This document shows positions 26,691 to 36,355 of a DNA stretch of 64,000 nt, in pieces. The first letter of the stretch is position 1. The number at the start of each line of letters is the position of its first letter. A program made the position numbers and the translations under genes. The notes below the pieces were generated by a model, which was not told the origin of the DNA, searched no databases, and saw nothing but the letters and a program-made list of their open reading frames with translations. Location: NCBI RefSeq assembly GCF_002272865.1, contig NZ_MLAP01000001.1, positions 1-64,000 on the forward strand, given 5' to 3'. Origin of the DNA: Helicobacter sp. 12S02634-8 (GTDB taxonomy: Bacteria; Campylobacterota; Campylobacteria; Campylobacterales; Helicobacteraceae).

Positions 26691-27125
26691 ATGCGTTATG
26701 TTTTAGGGACTGATCACGCAGGGCTTGTTTTAAGAGATTTTGTAAAGGAATATTTGCACTCTAGGGGGTTTGCAGTGCTTGACCTCGCGCCAAAGACTCC
26801 CCAAAGGGTGGATTATCCTGATTTTGCCCAAAAGGTCTGCCGAGAAATCTTGAATACACAAGATACTAGAGGTGTGCTTATCTGTGGTTCAGGGATTGGT
26901 ATGAGTATTGCGGCCAATCGTTTTGTTGGGATTCGGGCTGCTTTATGCTTGGATGCATATATGGCAAAAATGGCTCGTTTGCATAATAATGCTAATGTGC
27001 TTTGTTTAGCAGAACGGATCAGTGGGCTTGGTGAGGTGGAATCGATTTTGGAGGCATTTGTCCAGACAGATTTTGAAGGGGGCAGGCATATGGGCAGGAT
27101 CTCAAAAATAGAAGCCTTTGATTGA
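26691..27125 (+). CDS. rpiB: Ribose-5-phosphate isomerase B
   Basis: RpiB interconverts ribulose-5-phosphate and ribose-5-phosphate, the entry to PRPP. The 144-residue protein has GTDHAGLVLRDFVKEYL at the N terminus, the catalytic-Cys loop GVLICGSGIGMSIAANR, and AALCLDAYMAKMARLHNNANVLCL. It ends shortly before the coiled-coil gene. Confidence 0.95.
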   Translation: MRYVLGTDHAGLVLRDFVKEYLHSRGFAVLDLAPKTPQRVDYPDFAQKVCREILNTQDTRGVLICGSGIGMSIAANRFVGIRAALCLDAYMAKMARLHNNANVLCLAERISGLGEVESILEAFVQTDFEGGRHMGRISKIEAFD

Positions 27126-27135
27126 TGGGAGTTGT

Positions 27136-27480
27136 ATGATGGTCAATGCGGCGATAGAGTGGTTTTTAGCAACGGTTTTTGTGCTATTTGTGCTTTATAT
27201 GATTATCAAAACATTTTTTTACAAATCCATTGCTGAAAAAGAAGAGCGCAACGCAGCTTCAATGAAACTCACTCTCCAAGAAGCCGAGATTTTGATCCAA
27301 AAGCACCAGCTACAGCTCCAGAGGGCTTTGGGGAATATCGATATTCTCACCCAAGAGATGAACGCACTCAAAAATGAGGTCAAAACGCTCAAGCAAAGAA
27401 ATTCACAATATCGCATTGAAACAGACAAATACAAAAGCAGAATCAAAGACTTAGAACAAAAAATCGAAGCTCTGCTATAA
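27136..27480 (+). CDS. Membrane-anchored coiled-coil protein
   Basis: A 114-residue protein with one N-terminal hydrophobic helix (about residues 8-24) followed by a continuous heptad-rich coiled coil to the C terminus (LTLQEAEILIQKHQLQLQRA, LKNEVKTLKQRNSQ). No family recognised; H. pylori has a small hypothetical gene in the same place between rpiB and apt. Tandem ATGs at 27136 and 27139 follow GGGAG; the second has better spacing. The layout recalls cytoplasmic-membrane scaffold proteins, but no function is claimed. Confidence 0.75.
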   Translation: MMVNAAIEWFLATVFVLFVLYMIIKTFFYKSIAEKEERNAASMKLTLQEAEILIQKHQLQLQRALGNIDILTQEMNALKNEVKTLKQRNSQYRIETDKYKSRIKDLEQKIEALL

Positions 27481-27488
27481 GGAAAAAT

Positions 27489-28044
27489 ATGCACTCAATT
27501 TCTGAAAAACTCAAAAAAGATTTGAATTCTGCGATTCGAGAGATACCTGATTATCCTAAATCGGGGATTTTATTCAAAGACATCACAACATTGATCAATG
27601 ATGGGGCGTTGTTTGCTGCCTTGATAGAGGCACTCAAGGAGCGATACAATCGTATGCAAATCGATTTTATCGTTGGGATTGAATCCCGAGGGTTTATCTT
27701 TGGAGCAGCACTTGCGTATGCGCTTGGCGTGGGCTTTGTCCCTATCAGAAAAAAAGGCAAGCTACCTTTTAGCACTGCAAAAGAATCTTACAGCCTTGAA
27801 TATGGTTTTGATACAATCGAGATACACACAGACGCTTTTAGAGAGATCCCTAATGCTCAAGTGATACTCATTGATGATCTGATTGCTACTGGAGGGACGG
27901 CTCAAGCGGCTTTGAAGTTGATTGAACGCGTGGGAGGGCGTTGCGTAGAGGCTTGCTTTTTGCTTGATATCCCTCAAGCTGGCGGGGCAGAGAGATTGAG
28001 AGAATTTGTTGGAGTCTTTACGATATTAGATGTAGGGGTTGGCA

Positions 28045-28055
<11 letters not shown>
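27489..28055 (+). CDS. apt: Adenine phosphoribosyltransferase
   Basis: Apt salvages adenine with PRPP to AMP. The 188-residue protein has GIESRGFIFGAALAYALGVGF, RKKGKLPFSTAKESY and the PRPP-binding loop VILIDDLIATGGTAQAAL. An AAGGAAAAAT site precedes the ATG. Its last codons overlap dedA by 11 bp. Confidence 0.97.
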
Positions 28056-30112
<2,057 letters not shown>

Positions 30113-30113
30113 T

Positions 30114-31211
30114 ATGGGGCTTTCTATTGGGATTATAGGGCTGCCAAATGTGGGAAAATCTAGCACTTTCAACGCACTCACAAAAGCCCAAAACGCGCAA
30201 TCAGCTAACTATCCCTTTTGCACCATTGAGCCCAATAGAGCTGTGGTCAATGTCCCTGACAAGCGACTTTTAGCGTTGGCTAAGATTGTCAATCCAGAGA
30301 GAGTCTTGCACTCTGTTGTTGAGTTTGTTGATATTGCTGGGCTTGTGCGGGGTGCGAGCAAGGGCGAGGGGCTGGGGAATCAGTTTTTGGCAAATATCAA
30401 AGAATGTGATGCGATTTTGCATATGGTGCGGTGTTTTGAAGATGGCAATATCACGCATGTTGAGGGGAGGATTGACCCGATTGGTGATATTGAGATTATC
30501 GAGCTTGAACTTTTGCTTGCTGATATCCAAACGCTCAATAAACGCATTGAAAGACTCCAAAAACAAGCCAAAACAGACAAAGAAGCTAAAAATTCCCTAG
30601 AGTGCGCACATGCCTTGTTGGCACATTTAGAGAATCTTTTGCCAGTAAGGAGCTTTGGGGGCAAGGATAGTGAGGCATTTGAGGTTTTGAATAAAGAATT
30701 GCGATTTTTGAGTAATAAAGCAGTGATTTTTGGTGCTAATGTCGAAGAAAATGCAATCAATGGAAACGCATATTCCAAGCAGGTGTTTGAGTATGCGCAT
30801 AGCCATGGAGCTGAAGCGATCGTGATTTGTTCAAAACTCGAAGAAGAAATGGTGGATATGGACGAGGCAGAACGCAAAGAGTTTTTAAAAAGCTTGGGTT
30901 GTGAGGAGAGTGGCTTGGAGCAGATTATCCGCACGGGCTTTGCCAAACTCGGTTTGATTAGTTATTTTACCGCAGGGGTCAAAGAGGTGCGCTCTTGGAC
31001 GATCCATCAAGGGGATAAAGCCCCTGTAGCTGCTGGTGTGATCCATAAAGACTTTGAAAAAGGCTTTATCCGTGCAGAAACGATTTCTTATGATGATTTT
31101 ATCCAATATGGTGGAGAAGCCAAGGCAAAAGAAGCAGGAGCCCTAAGAGTGGAGGGCAGGGATTATGTGGTGCAAGATGGCGATGTGATGCATTTTAGAT
31201 TCAATGTCTAG
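30114..31211 (+). CDS. ychF: Redox-regulated ATPase/GTPase YchF (Obg family)
   Basis: A 365-residue ribosome-associated P-loop NTPase. It has G1 GLPNVGKSSTFNAL, the switch-II DIAGLVRGASKGEGLGNQFL typical of the Obg/YchF group, a helical coiled insert, and the C-terminal TGS-like domain ending VQDGDVMHFRFNV. The usual NKxD G4 motif is replaced by the YchF form, consistent with ATP preference. Confidence 0.96.
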   Translation: MGLSIGIIGLPNVGKSSTFNALTKAQNAQSANYPFCTIEPNRAVVNVPDKRLLALAKIVNPERVLHSVVEFVDIAGLVRGASKGEGLGNQFLANIKECDAILHMVRCFEDGNITHVEGRIDPIGDIEIIELELLLADIQTLNKRIERLQKQAKTDKEAKNSLECAHALLAHLENLLPVRSFGGKDSEAFEVLNKELRFLSNKAVIFGANVEENAINGNAYSKQVFEYAHSHGAEAIVICSKLEEEMVDMDEAERKEFLKSLGCEESGLEQIIRTGFAKLGLISYFTAGVKEVRSWTIHQGDKAPVAAGVIHKDFEKGFIRAETISYDDFIQYGGEAKAKEAGALRVEGRDYVVQDGDVMHFRFNV

Positions 31212-32085
31212 GTTCAAAAAGATTTATATCGAAATCAGTGATGTCTGTGGTCTTGCTTGTAGCTTTTGTCCGAGTGCAAAAAATGTCCGTAAAAGTATGC
31301 CTTTAGCTTTGTTTGAAAAGGCTTGTGTGCAAAGTAAGAGATTGTGTGATCGCATTGCTTTGCATGTCTTGGGCGATCCGTGTAGGGCAAAAAATCTCAG
31401 TGATTATTTAGATATCGCGCAACACTATGGCTTAAAAGTTGATTTGGTGACTAGCGGGTTTTATCTCTTATCCCACTCTTTTGATCGATTGCTCTCTCCC
31501 CCTATCGCACAGATTTCTATCTCTTTAAACGCAGGGTTTGATCCAGCCAATCCTCCTTTGGAAAACTACCTAGAAACTATTTTTGAATTTTGCCGCTATA
31601 AGTTGGCTAAAGATACAGCAAATTTTATCAATCTTAGAATCCAAGATAGCACGATGGCAAGGCTTTCTGGTGTGAAAAAATCTATCCTTGAATATTTTGG
31701 GGTCAAAGATAGTGGGAATGATAGTGATGGAAGTGGTGATGGGAGTGGTGATGGGAGCAAGGGGCGTTTTCGCTTAGGCAAAAAGGTCTTTTTGAATATC
31801 ACGCAGACTTTTCAATGGCCCAAAATCTCTCCCCAAAGTGCTATAAAGACAGAAAAATACTGCCACGGGCTGATTTCTCAAGTAGCAATTCTTGCTGATG
31901 GGACAATTGTGCCTTGTTGTATGGACGCAGAGGGCAAGCTTGCACTTGGCAATCTATACACACAAGCACTCACAGAAGTCCTAGAAAGTCCGAGGGCATT
32001 AAGGATTCAAGAGGGGTTTATGCGCGGGGAGGCTTGCGAGGAGCTTTGTCGCCATTGCCTTTATCCAGCTAAAAGGGGCTCATAG
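31204..32085 (+). CDS. Radical SAM/SPASM domain protein, unknown substrate
   Basis: A 293-residue protein whose cluster motif is CGLACSFCP (Cys 15, 19 and 22; CxxxCxxC). The C-terminal part has a SPASM-like extra cluster region: YCHGLISQVAILADGTIVPC, then CEELCRHC. Between the two domains lies a low-complexity insert of Gly/Asp/Ser repeats (about residues 172-185). The gene overlaps ychF by 8 bp. SPASM proteins modify peptides or proteins, but no target peptide gene was seen nearby. Function not assigned. Confidence 0.8.
   Translation: MSRFKKIYIEISDVCGLACSFCPSAKNVRKSMPLALFEKACVQSKRLCDRIALHVLGDPCRAKNLSDYLDIAQHYGLKVDLVTSGFYLLSHSFDRLLSPPIAQISISLNAGFDPANPPLENYLETIFEFCRYKLAKDTANFINLRIQDSTMARLSGVKKSILEYFGVKDSGNDSDGSGDGSGDGSKGRFRLGKKVFLNITQTFQWPKISPQSAIKTEKYCHGLISQVAILADGTIVPCCMDAEGKLALGNLYTQALTEVLESPRALRIQEGFMRGEACEELCRHCLYPAKRGS
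31720..31758 (+). repeat. 12-bp tandem repeat inside the radical SAM gene
   Basis: AGTGGTGATGGG occurs twice in a row (31732-31743 and 31744-31755), with degenerate partial copies on both sides. It encodes a Gly-Asp-Gly-Ser linker. Length changes would be in frame. Confidence 0.65.
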
Positions 32086-32092
32086 AAAAAAA

Positions 32093-32101
32093 GGGGGGGG
32101 G
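32093..32101. repeat. G9 homopolymer between the radical SAM gene and cheV
   Basis: A7 followed by G9, eight bases after the radical SAM stop codon. A second G7 run lies about 25 bp further. Both are outside coding sequence, 136 bp or less upstream of cheV. Confidence 0.65.
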
Positions 32102-32236
32102 ATACAGATGAGTAGGCTGATGGGAGGGGGGGCTAAAGGCTTGGGCTAAAGACTTTTGAAATAAAACTATGCTATGATACACACAATAGCTTGATTGCTC
32201 TTATAAAAGGGGCTAGAAAATAAAAGGGCTTAGAAA

Positions 32237-33199
32237 ATGTCAAATCTCACCCAAGTAGATCAAATCACAAGTTTGCATAAAAACAATGAGTTGCAGTTGC
32301 TGTGTTTTCGCCTTGAGAAAGATAAAGATTTGTATGCTGTCAATGTATTCAAAATCCGAGAAGTGGTCAAATATCAAGGCGCACTGACTATTATCAGCCA
32401 CGAAAATAGCTCTTTGATTGAGGGGCTTATTACCATCAGGGAGCTTACGATCCCTTTGATTGATATGAAAAAATGGTTTTATTATGATGGCAAAAACAAA
32501 GATAAAGATTTAAGACCTTATAGAATCCAGCGCCAAGCAGATGAAGATGATATTATTATGATTTGTGAATTTTCGCGTTGGACAATTGGTGTGAGGATTT
32601 ATGAGGCCGATAGGATTTTAAACAAAAAATGGACAGAGATGGAGCAGAGTGCAGGGATTGGCGGGAGTGGTGGGAATAGCAAGCTTGTGAGCCGCACGCG
32701 ATATTTTGATGGGAGGCTTGTGCAGGTGGTAGATATTGAAAAAATGCTTGTAGATGTTTTCCCTTGGATAGAAGAAGAAAAGCAAGCAGAGCTCAAAGAA
32801 GTCAAGCAAGTCAAGACAAATAAAAGTATTTTGCTCGCTGATGATAGCCCAAGCGTGCTCAAAACAATGCAGATTATTTTAGATAAACTTGGAGTAACAC
32901 ACCACGATTTTATCAATGGACAAAGGCTTTTAGAATATTTATTTGCCCCTAGCACAGAGATTGAAAATATCGGAATGATTATCACAGATTTAGAAATGCC
33001 CGAAGCAAGTGGATTTGAAGTCATCAAGCAAGTCAAAAATAATCCTGTTACTGCGCATATCCCTATTGTAGTCAATTCTTCTATGAGCGGGAGTAGCAAT
33101 GAAAGTATGGCGCGATCGTTGCACGCTGATGATTTTATCTCTAAGTCCAATCCCATTGAGATAGAAAGAGCCATCAAGCAATTCATTATCCACGATTAA
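32237..33199 (+). CDS. cheV: Chemotaxis coupling protein CheV (CheW-REC)
   Basis: A 320-residue scaffold linking receptors to CheA. Residues about 1-175 form a CheW domain (VFKIREVVKYQ, IEGLITIRELTIPLIDM) and about 195-320 a receiver domain with acidic pocket LLADDSPSVLKT, phospho-acceptor IITDLEMPEASGFEV and conserved Lys in DDFISKSNP. H. pylori has three CheV proteins; the neighbour nspC suggests this one corresponds to CheV1. A CheW-like insertion GIGGSGGNSK is low-complexity. Confidence 0.92.
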   Translation: MSNLTQVDQITSLHKNNELQLLCFRLEKDKDLYAVNVFKIREVVKYQGALTIISHENSSLIEGLITIRELTIPLIDMKKWFYYDGKNKDKDLRPYRIQRQADEDDIIMICEFSRWTIGVRIYEADRILNKKWTEMEQSAGIGGSGGNSKLVSRTRYFDGRLVQVVDIEKMLVDVFPWIEEEKQAELKEVKQVKTNKSILLADDSPSVLKTMQIILDKLGVTHHDFINGQRLLEYLFAPSTEIENIGMIITDLEMPEASGFEVIKQVKNNPVTAHIPIVVNSSMSGSSNESMARSLHADDFISKSNPIEIERAIKQFIIHD

Positions 33200-33207
33200 A
33201 GAGTCAT

Positions 33208-34422
33208 ATGATGTTATTTGAAATCCCCTCACCTTGCTATGTCCTTGAAGAAGATAAGCTAAAGGCTAATTTAGAAATCATGCGCCAAGTGCAAGTCCAA
33301 AGTGGGGCAAAGATTTTGCTCGCACTCAAAGGGTATGCGTTTTGGAGAAGTTTTGAGCTGATTAGAGAATATCTAGCAGGGAGCTGTGCGAGTGGTGTGT
33401 ATGAGGCTGTGCTTGCTTTTGAAGAACTCGGTGGGCGAGAGAGTGATAAGGAGATTTGTGTATTCAGCCCCGCATACAAGAGTGCTGAAATGGAGCAGAT
33501 TTTGCCTGTGGCTACGCATATTATTTTCAATTCCTTTGGGCAATGGCAGAAATTCAAGCCTAAAATCATGGCTAAAAACAAACAGCTCCAATCCCTAGGG
33601 CTATCACCAATCAAAGTGGGATTGCGCGTAAATCCACTTTATAGCGAGGTGCAGCCTCCGATTTATAATCCTTGCATATCAGGGAGTCGTTTGGGGATTG
33701 TGCCCTCAGAGTTTGAAAAAGGGGTGAGAGAGTTTGGTTTAGAGGGGATTACAGGGCTGCACTTCCATACACATTGTGAGCAAAATTCTGATGCACTCGA
33801 GCGGACTTTGGTGCATTTCCAAAAGCATTTTGCCCCGTATATGTCTGCGATGGAGTGGTTCAACTTCGGTGGGGGACATCACATCACAAGGGCTGATTAT
33901 GATGTGGAGAGATTGGTGGGGATTATCAAAGAGTTTAGGGCAAGGTATCAAGGGGCAGAGGTTTTTTTAGAGCCCGGTGAGGCAGTGGGCTGGCAGTGTG
34001 GCTTTTTGATTGGGGAAGTGCTTGATATTATCTGGAACGAAATCCCTATTGCTATTTTAGATGTCAGTGCGAGTGCACATATGCCCGATTGCCTTGAAAT
34101 GCCCTATCGCCCTCAAGTCAAAAAGCTCTCACTCAATGCTGAGGGCATACAAATCCAATCAGATGAGGGCATAGGAGTGGGGAAATATCGCTATCGCTTT
34201 GGAGGGCCTACTTGCTTAGCAGGTGATGTGATTGGGGATTATAGCTTTGAGAGTCCTTTAAATGTGGGCGATAGGATTTTGTTTGAAGATATGATGCATT
34301 ATACGATTGTCAAAAATAATACCTTCAATGGCGTTCCTCTGCCGAGTTTGGGTGTGATTGCAGATAAAAAATTCAAGCTTTTAAAAAGCTTTGATTATAG
34401 CGACTATAAAAATCGCAATTAA
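33208..34422 (+). CDS. nspC: Carboxynorspermidine/carboxyspermidine decarboxylase
   Basis: A PLP enzyme of alanine-racemase fold that makes spermidine or norspermidine by the aspartate-semialdehyde route. The 404-residue protein has the PLP lysine in ILLALKGYAFW, then GLRVNPLYSE, LHFHTHCEQNSDALE, NFGGGHHI, EPGEAVGWQCG and the substrate Cys/Asp region GGPTCLAGDVIGDYSF. ATG codons at 33208 and 33211 both fit the AAAGAG box. Its stop codon overlaps that of the convergent trmL. Confidence 0.94.
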   Translation: MMLFEIPSPCYVLEEDKLKANLEIMRQVQVQSGAKILLALKGYAFWRSFELIREYLAGSCASGVYEAVLAFEELGGRESDKEICVFSPAYKSAEMEQILPVATHIIFNSFGQWQKFKPKIMAKNKQLQSLGLSPIKVGLRVNPLYSEVQPPIYNPCISGSRLGIVPSEFEKGVREFGLEGITGLHFHTHCEQNSDALERTLVHFQKHFAPYMSAMEWFNFGGGHHITRADYDVERLVGIIKEFRARYQGAEVFLEPGEAVGWQCGFLIGEVLDIIWNEIPIAILDVSASAHMPDCLEMPYRPQVKKLSLNAEGIQIQSDEGIGVGKYRYRFGGPTCLAGDVIGDYSFESPLNVGDRILFEDMMHYTIVKNNTFNGVPLPSLGVIADKKFKLLKSFDYSDYKNRN

Positions 34423-34883
34423 AAGTCTAGGTAGATTTTGGTCTGTCTGATGGCTTCATAGAGCACTGCTCCTACGGCTGTAGCGAGGTTGATACTCCGT
34501 GTGCCTTGTGTCATAGGGATTTTAAAGGTTTGTGCGCTGTGCTGTGCTAGAATCTCTGGAGCAATCCCTGCGTCTTCTCTGCCAAAATATAAAAAACACT
34601 CATCAGCAAAATGGGCGTCATAATAGAGCTTGCTTGCTTTGGTGCTGAAGAAAAAGTGCTGCGAGTTGATGGGGTGTGCGCTCCAAAAATGCTCAATATT
34701 CTCCCACTGATACCAATCAAGATGTTGCCAATAATCTAGCCCTGCGCGTTTGAGAGATTTATCATCGACACAAAAGCCTAGGGGATAGATCAGATGGAGT
34801 CTTGCCTTTGCGCCCACACAAAGCCTACCGATATTGCCAGTGTTTTGGGGGATTCGTGGTTGTATCAGCACGATATTTATCAT
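34419..34883 (-). CDS. trmL: SPOUT tRNA (cytidine/uridine-34-2'-O)-methyltransferase
   Basis: TrmL methylates the wobble ribose of tRNA-Leu isoacceptors. The 154-residue protein, counted from ATG 34883, starts MINIVLIQPRIPQNTGNIGR, the canonical motif, and ends with the knot segment LYFGREDAGI and IPMTQGTRSINLATAVGAVLYE. An upstream frame to 34937 has no ribosome-binding site and is not family-like. Confidence 0.93.
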   Translation of the reverse strand: MINIVLIQPRIPQNTGNIGRLCVGAKARLHLIYPLGFCVDDKSLKRAGLDYWQHLDWYQWENIEHFWSAHPINSQHFFFSTKASKLYYDAHFADECFLYFGREDAGIAPEILAQHSAQTFKIPMTQGTRSINLATAVGAVLYEAIRQTKIYLDF

Positions 34884-34995
34884 AACAGCCCTTATTTTTA
34901 AATGTATTTTATCCATTTTTTGATAGAATCCGTGCATTTATGCGCGTTGTTTGGTGATCTGAAATGATTTGAAAATTCAATCTCAAGGAGGGATA

Positions 34996-36288
34996 ATGTT
35001 TTTTACGCAAAAAAATACACTTGAAATCTCAGAGCTCAGAGAAAAAATGCAAAAAATGGACGACATTTTAAGGGCTCTAAATCGTTGCAGGGCAAGTATT
35101 GAATTGAATCTTGATGGGAATATCATCACTGCAAATGAAAACTTTTTGCATTTGATGGGCTATAGCTTAGATGAGATTGTAGGCAAACACCATAGTATAT
35201 TTTGTGACCCTAAGTTTGTGGGCTCTGTCGATTATAAACACTTCTGGGAGAAGCTCAAAGATGGCACGCACAAATCAGGTGTTTGCAAAAGATACACCAA
35301 ATCAGGTCAGGAAGTATGGCTGGAGGCAAGCTATAATTTAGTCACTGATTGTGATGGCAAGCCTTATTGTTTGATGAAGTTTGTTGCAGATGTGACAAAA
35401 GATGTGCAGTTTAAAAATGACTTAGAGAGTGTTTTGAAGGCAGCCAATCGCTCTATGGCTACGATTGAGTTTGATCCCAGTGGCAAGATTTTGCACGCTA
35501 ATGATATGTTTTTAAAAGTAGTGGGCTATAGCTTAGATGAGTTGGTGGGCAAAAACCATAGTATGCTGTGTGAAAAGTCCTTTACAGATTCTTTAGAATA
35601 TACGAGATTTTGGGAGCAGCTTCGAGCAGGGGCGTTTCAATCTGGGGAGTTTGTGCGTCTTTCAAAAAGTGGCAAGCAGATTTATTTGCACGCAAACTAC
35701 AATCCAATTTTTGACCTTGAGGGCAAGGTCTATAAAATCGTTAAATTTGCCATTGATATTACCGCTCAAGTCGATCGGGATAAGGCCAATGAACAGCTAG
35801 CTTCTGGGTTGGTGCTAGAAAATGACACACTCACTAAAAGTGGGGCAGGGATTATCGAAAAGACAGCAAACAATATCAGGCATATTTCAGAAGCAATGCA
35901 AGCAAGCTCCAATCTCATTGCTTCATTAGATGTGCAATCAGGCGAGATCACTTCAGTGATTCAGACTATCAAAGATATTGCCGATCAGACAAATCTTTTA
36001 GCGCTCAATGCAGCCATTGAAGCAGCTAGGGCAGGGGAGCACGGCAGGGGCTTTGCGGTCGTGGCTGATGAAGTGCGTAAGCTCGCAGAGAGGACAGCAC
36101 ACTCTATCACTGAGATCACTACGACAATCAATTCAATGCGGGATACGACCTCGCAAGTTGTCGAGGGCATACGCATTAGTCTTGATGAAGTAGATAGCAG
36201 TGTAGCGCTTGCTAATGAAGCTAAGGATTTTATGGAAAAAATCAGAGAAAGCTCTTCAAAAGTTGCCCACGCAATTTTAGACAAATAA
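34996..36288 (+). CDS. Soluble chemoreceptor with two PAS domains
   Basis: A 430-residue cytoplasmic methyl-accepting chemotaxis protein: no transmembrane segment. Two related PAS domains (about residues 20-140 and 145-265) each contain a SLDE(I/L)VGK(H/N)HS turn and the LxKSGKx(V/I)(W/Y)L pattern, so they look like a duplication; they may bind haem, flavin or another redox cofactor. The signalling hairpin tip [19 protein letters not shown] and [10 protein letters not shown] are intact. The strong AAGGAGG site fixes ATG 34996. It is an energy- or redox-sensing receptor by family, ligand unknown. Confidence 0.88.
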   Translation: MFFTQKNTLEISELREKMQKMDDILRALNRCRASIELNLDGNIITANENFLHLMGYSLDEIVGKHHSIFCDPKFVGSVDYKHFWEKLKDGTHKSGVCKRYTKSGQEVWLEASYNLVTDCDGKPYCLMKFVADVTKDVQFKNDLESVLKAANRSMATIEFDPSGKILHANDMFLKVVGYSLDELVGKNHSMLCEKSFTDSLEYTRFWEQLRAGAFQSGEFVRLSKSGKQIYLHANYNPIFDLEGKVYKIVKFAIDITAQVDRDKANEQLASGLVLENDTLTKSGAGIIEKTANNIRHISEAMQASSNLIASLDVQSGEITSVIQTIKDIADQTNLLALNAAIEAARAGEHGRGFAVVADEVRKLAERTAHSITEITTTINSMRDTTSQVVEGIRISLDEVDSSVALANEAKDFMEKIRESSSKVAHAILDK

Positions 36289-36355
36289 TCCCAGCAAATC
36301 CTAGCAAACAACCCATCAGTTTATTGGTCTATCAATTTATCAAGCCATCAATCCA

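Noticed and set aside
30380-30946. 188-codon antisense frame inside ychF
   Set aside because: Mirror of a highly conserved GTPase gene; composition is that of a shadow frame.
31720-31758. CRISPR or phage-like repeat array
   Set aside because: Only two full 12-bp copies, in frame inside a gene; no array of spacers anywhere in the window.
32599-33186. 195-codon antisense frame inside cheV
   Set aside because: Ser/Leu-rich shadow of a clearly coding gene; no start signals.
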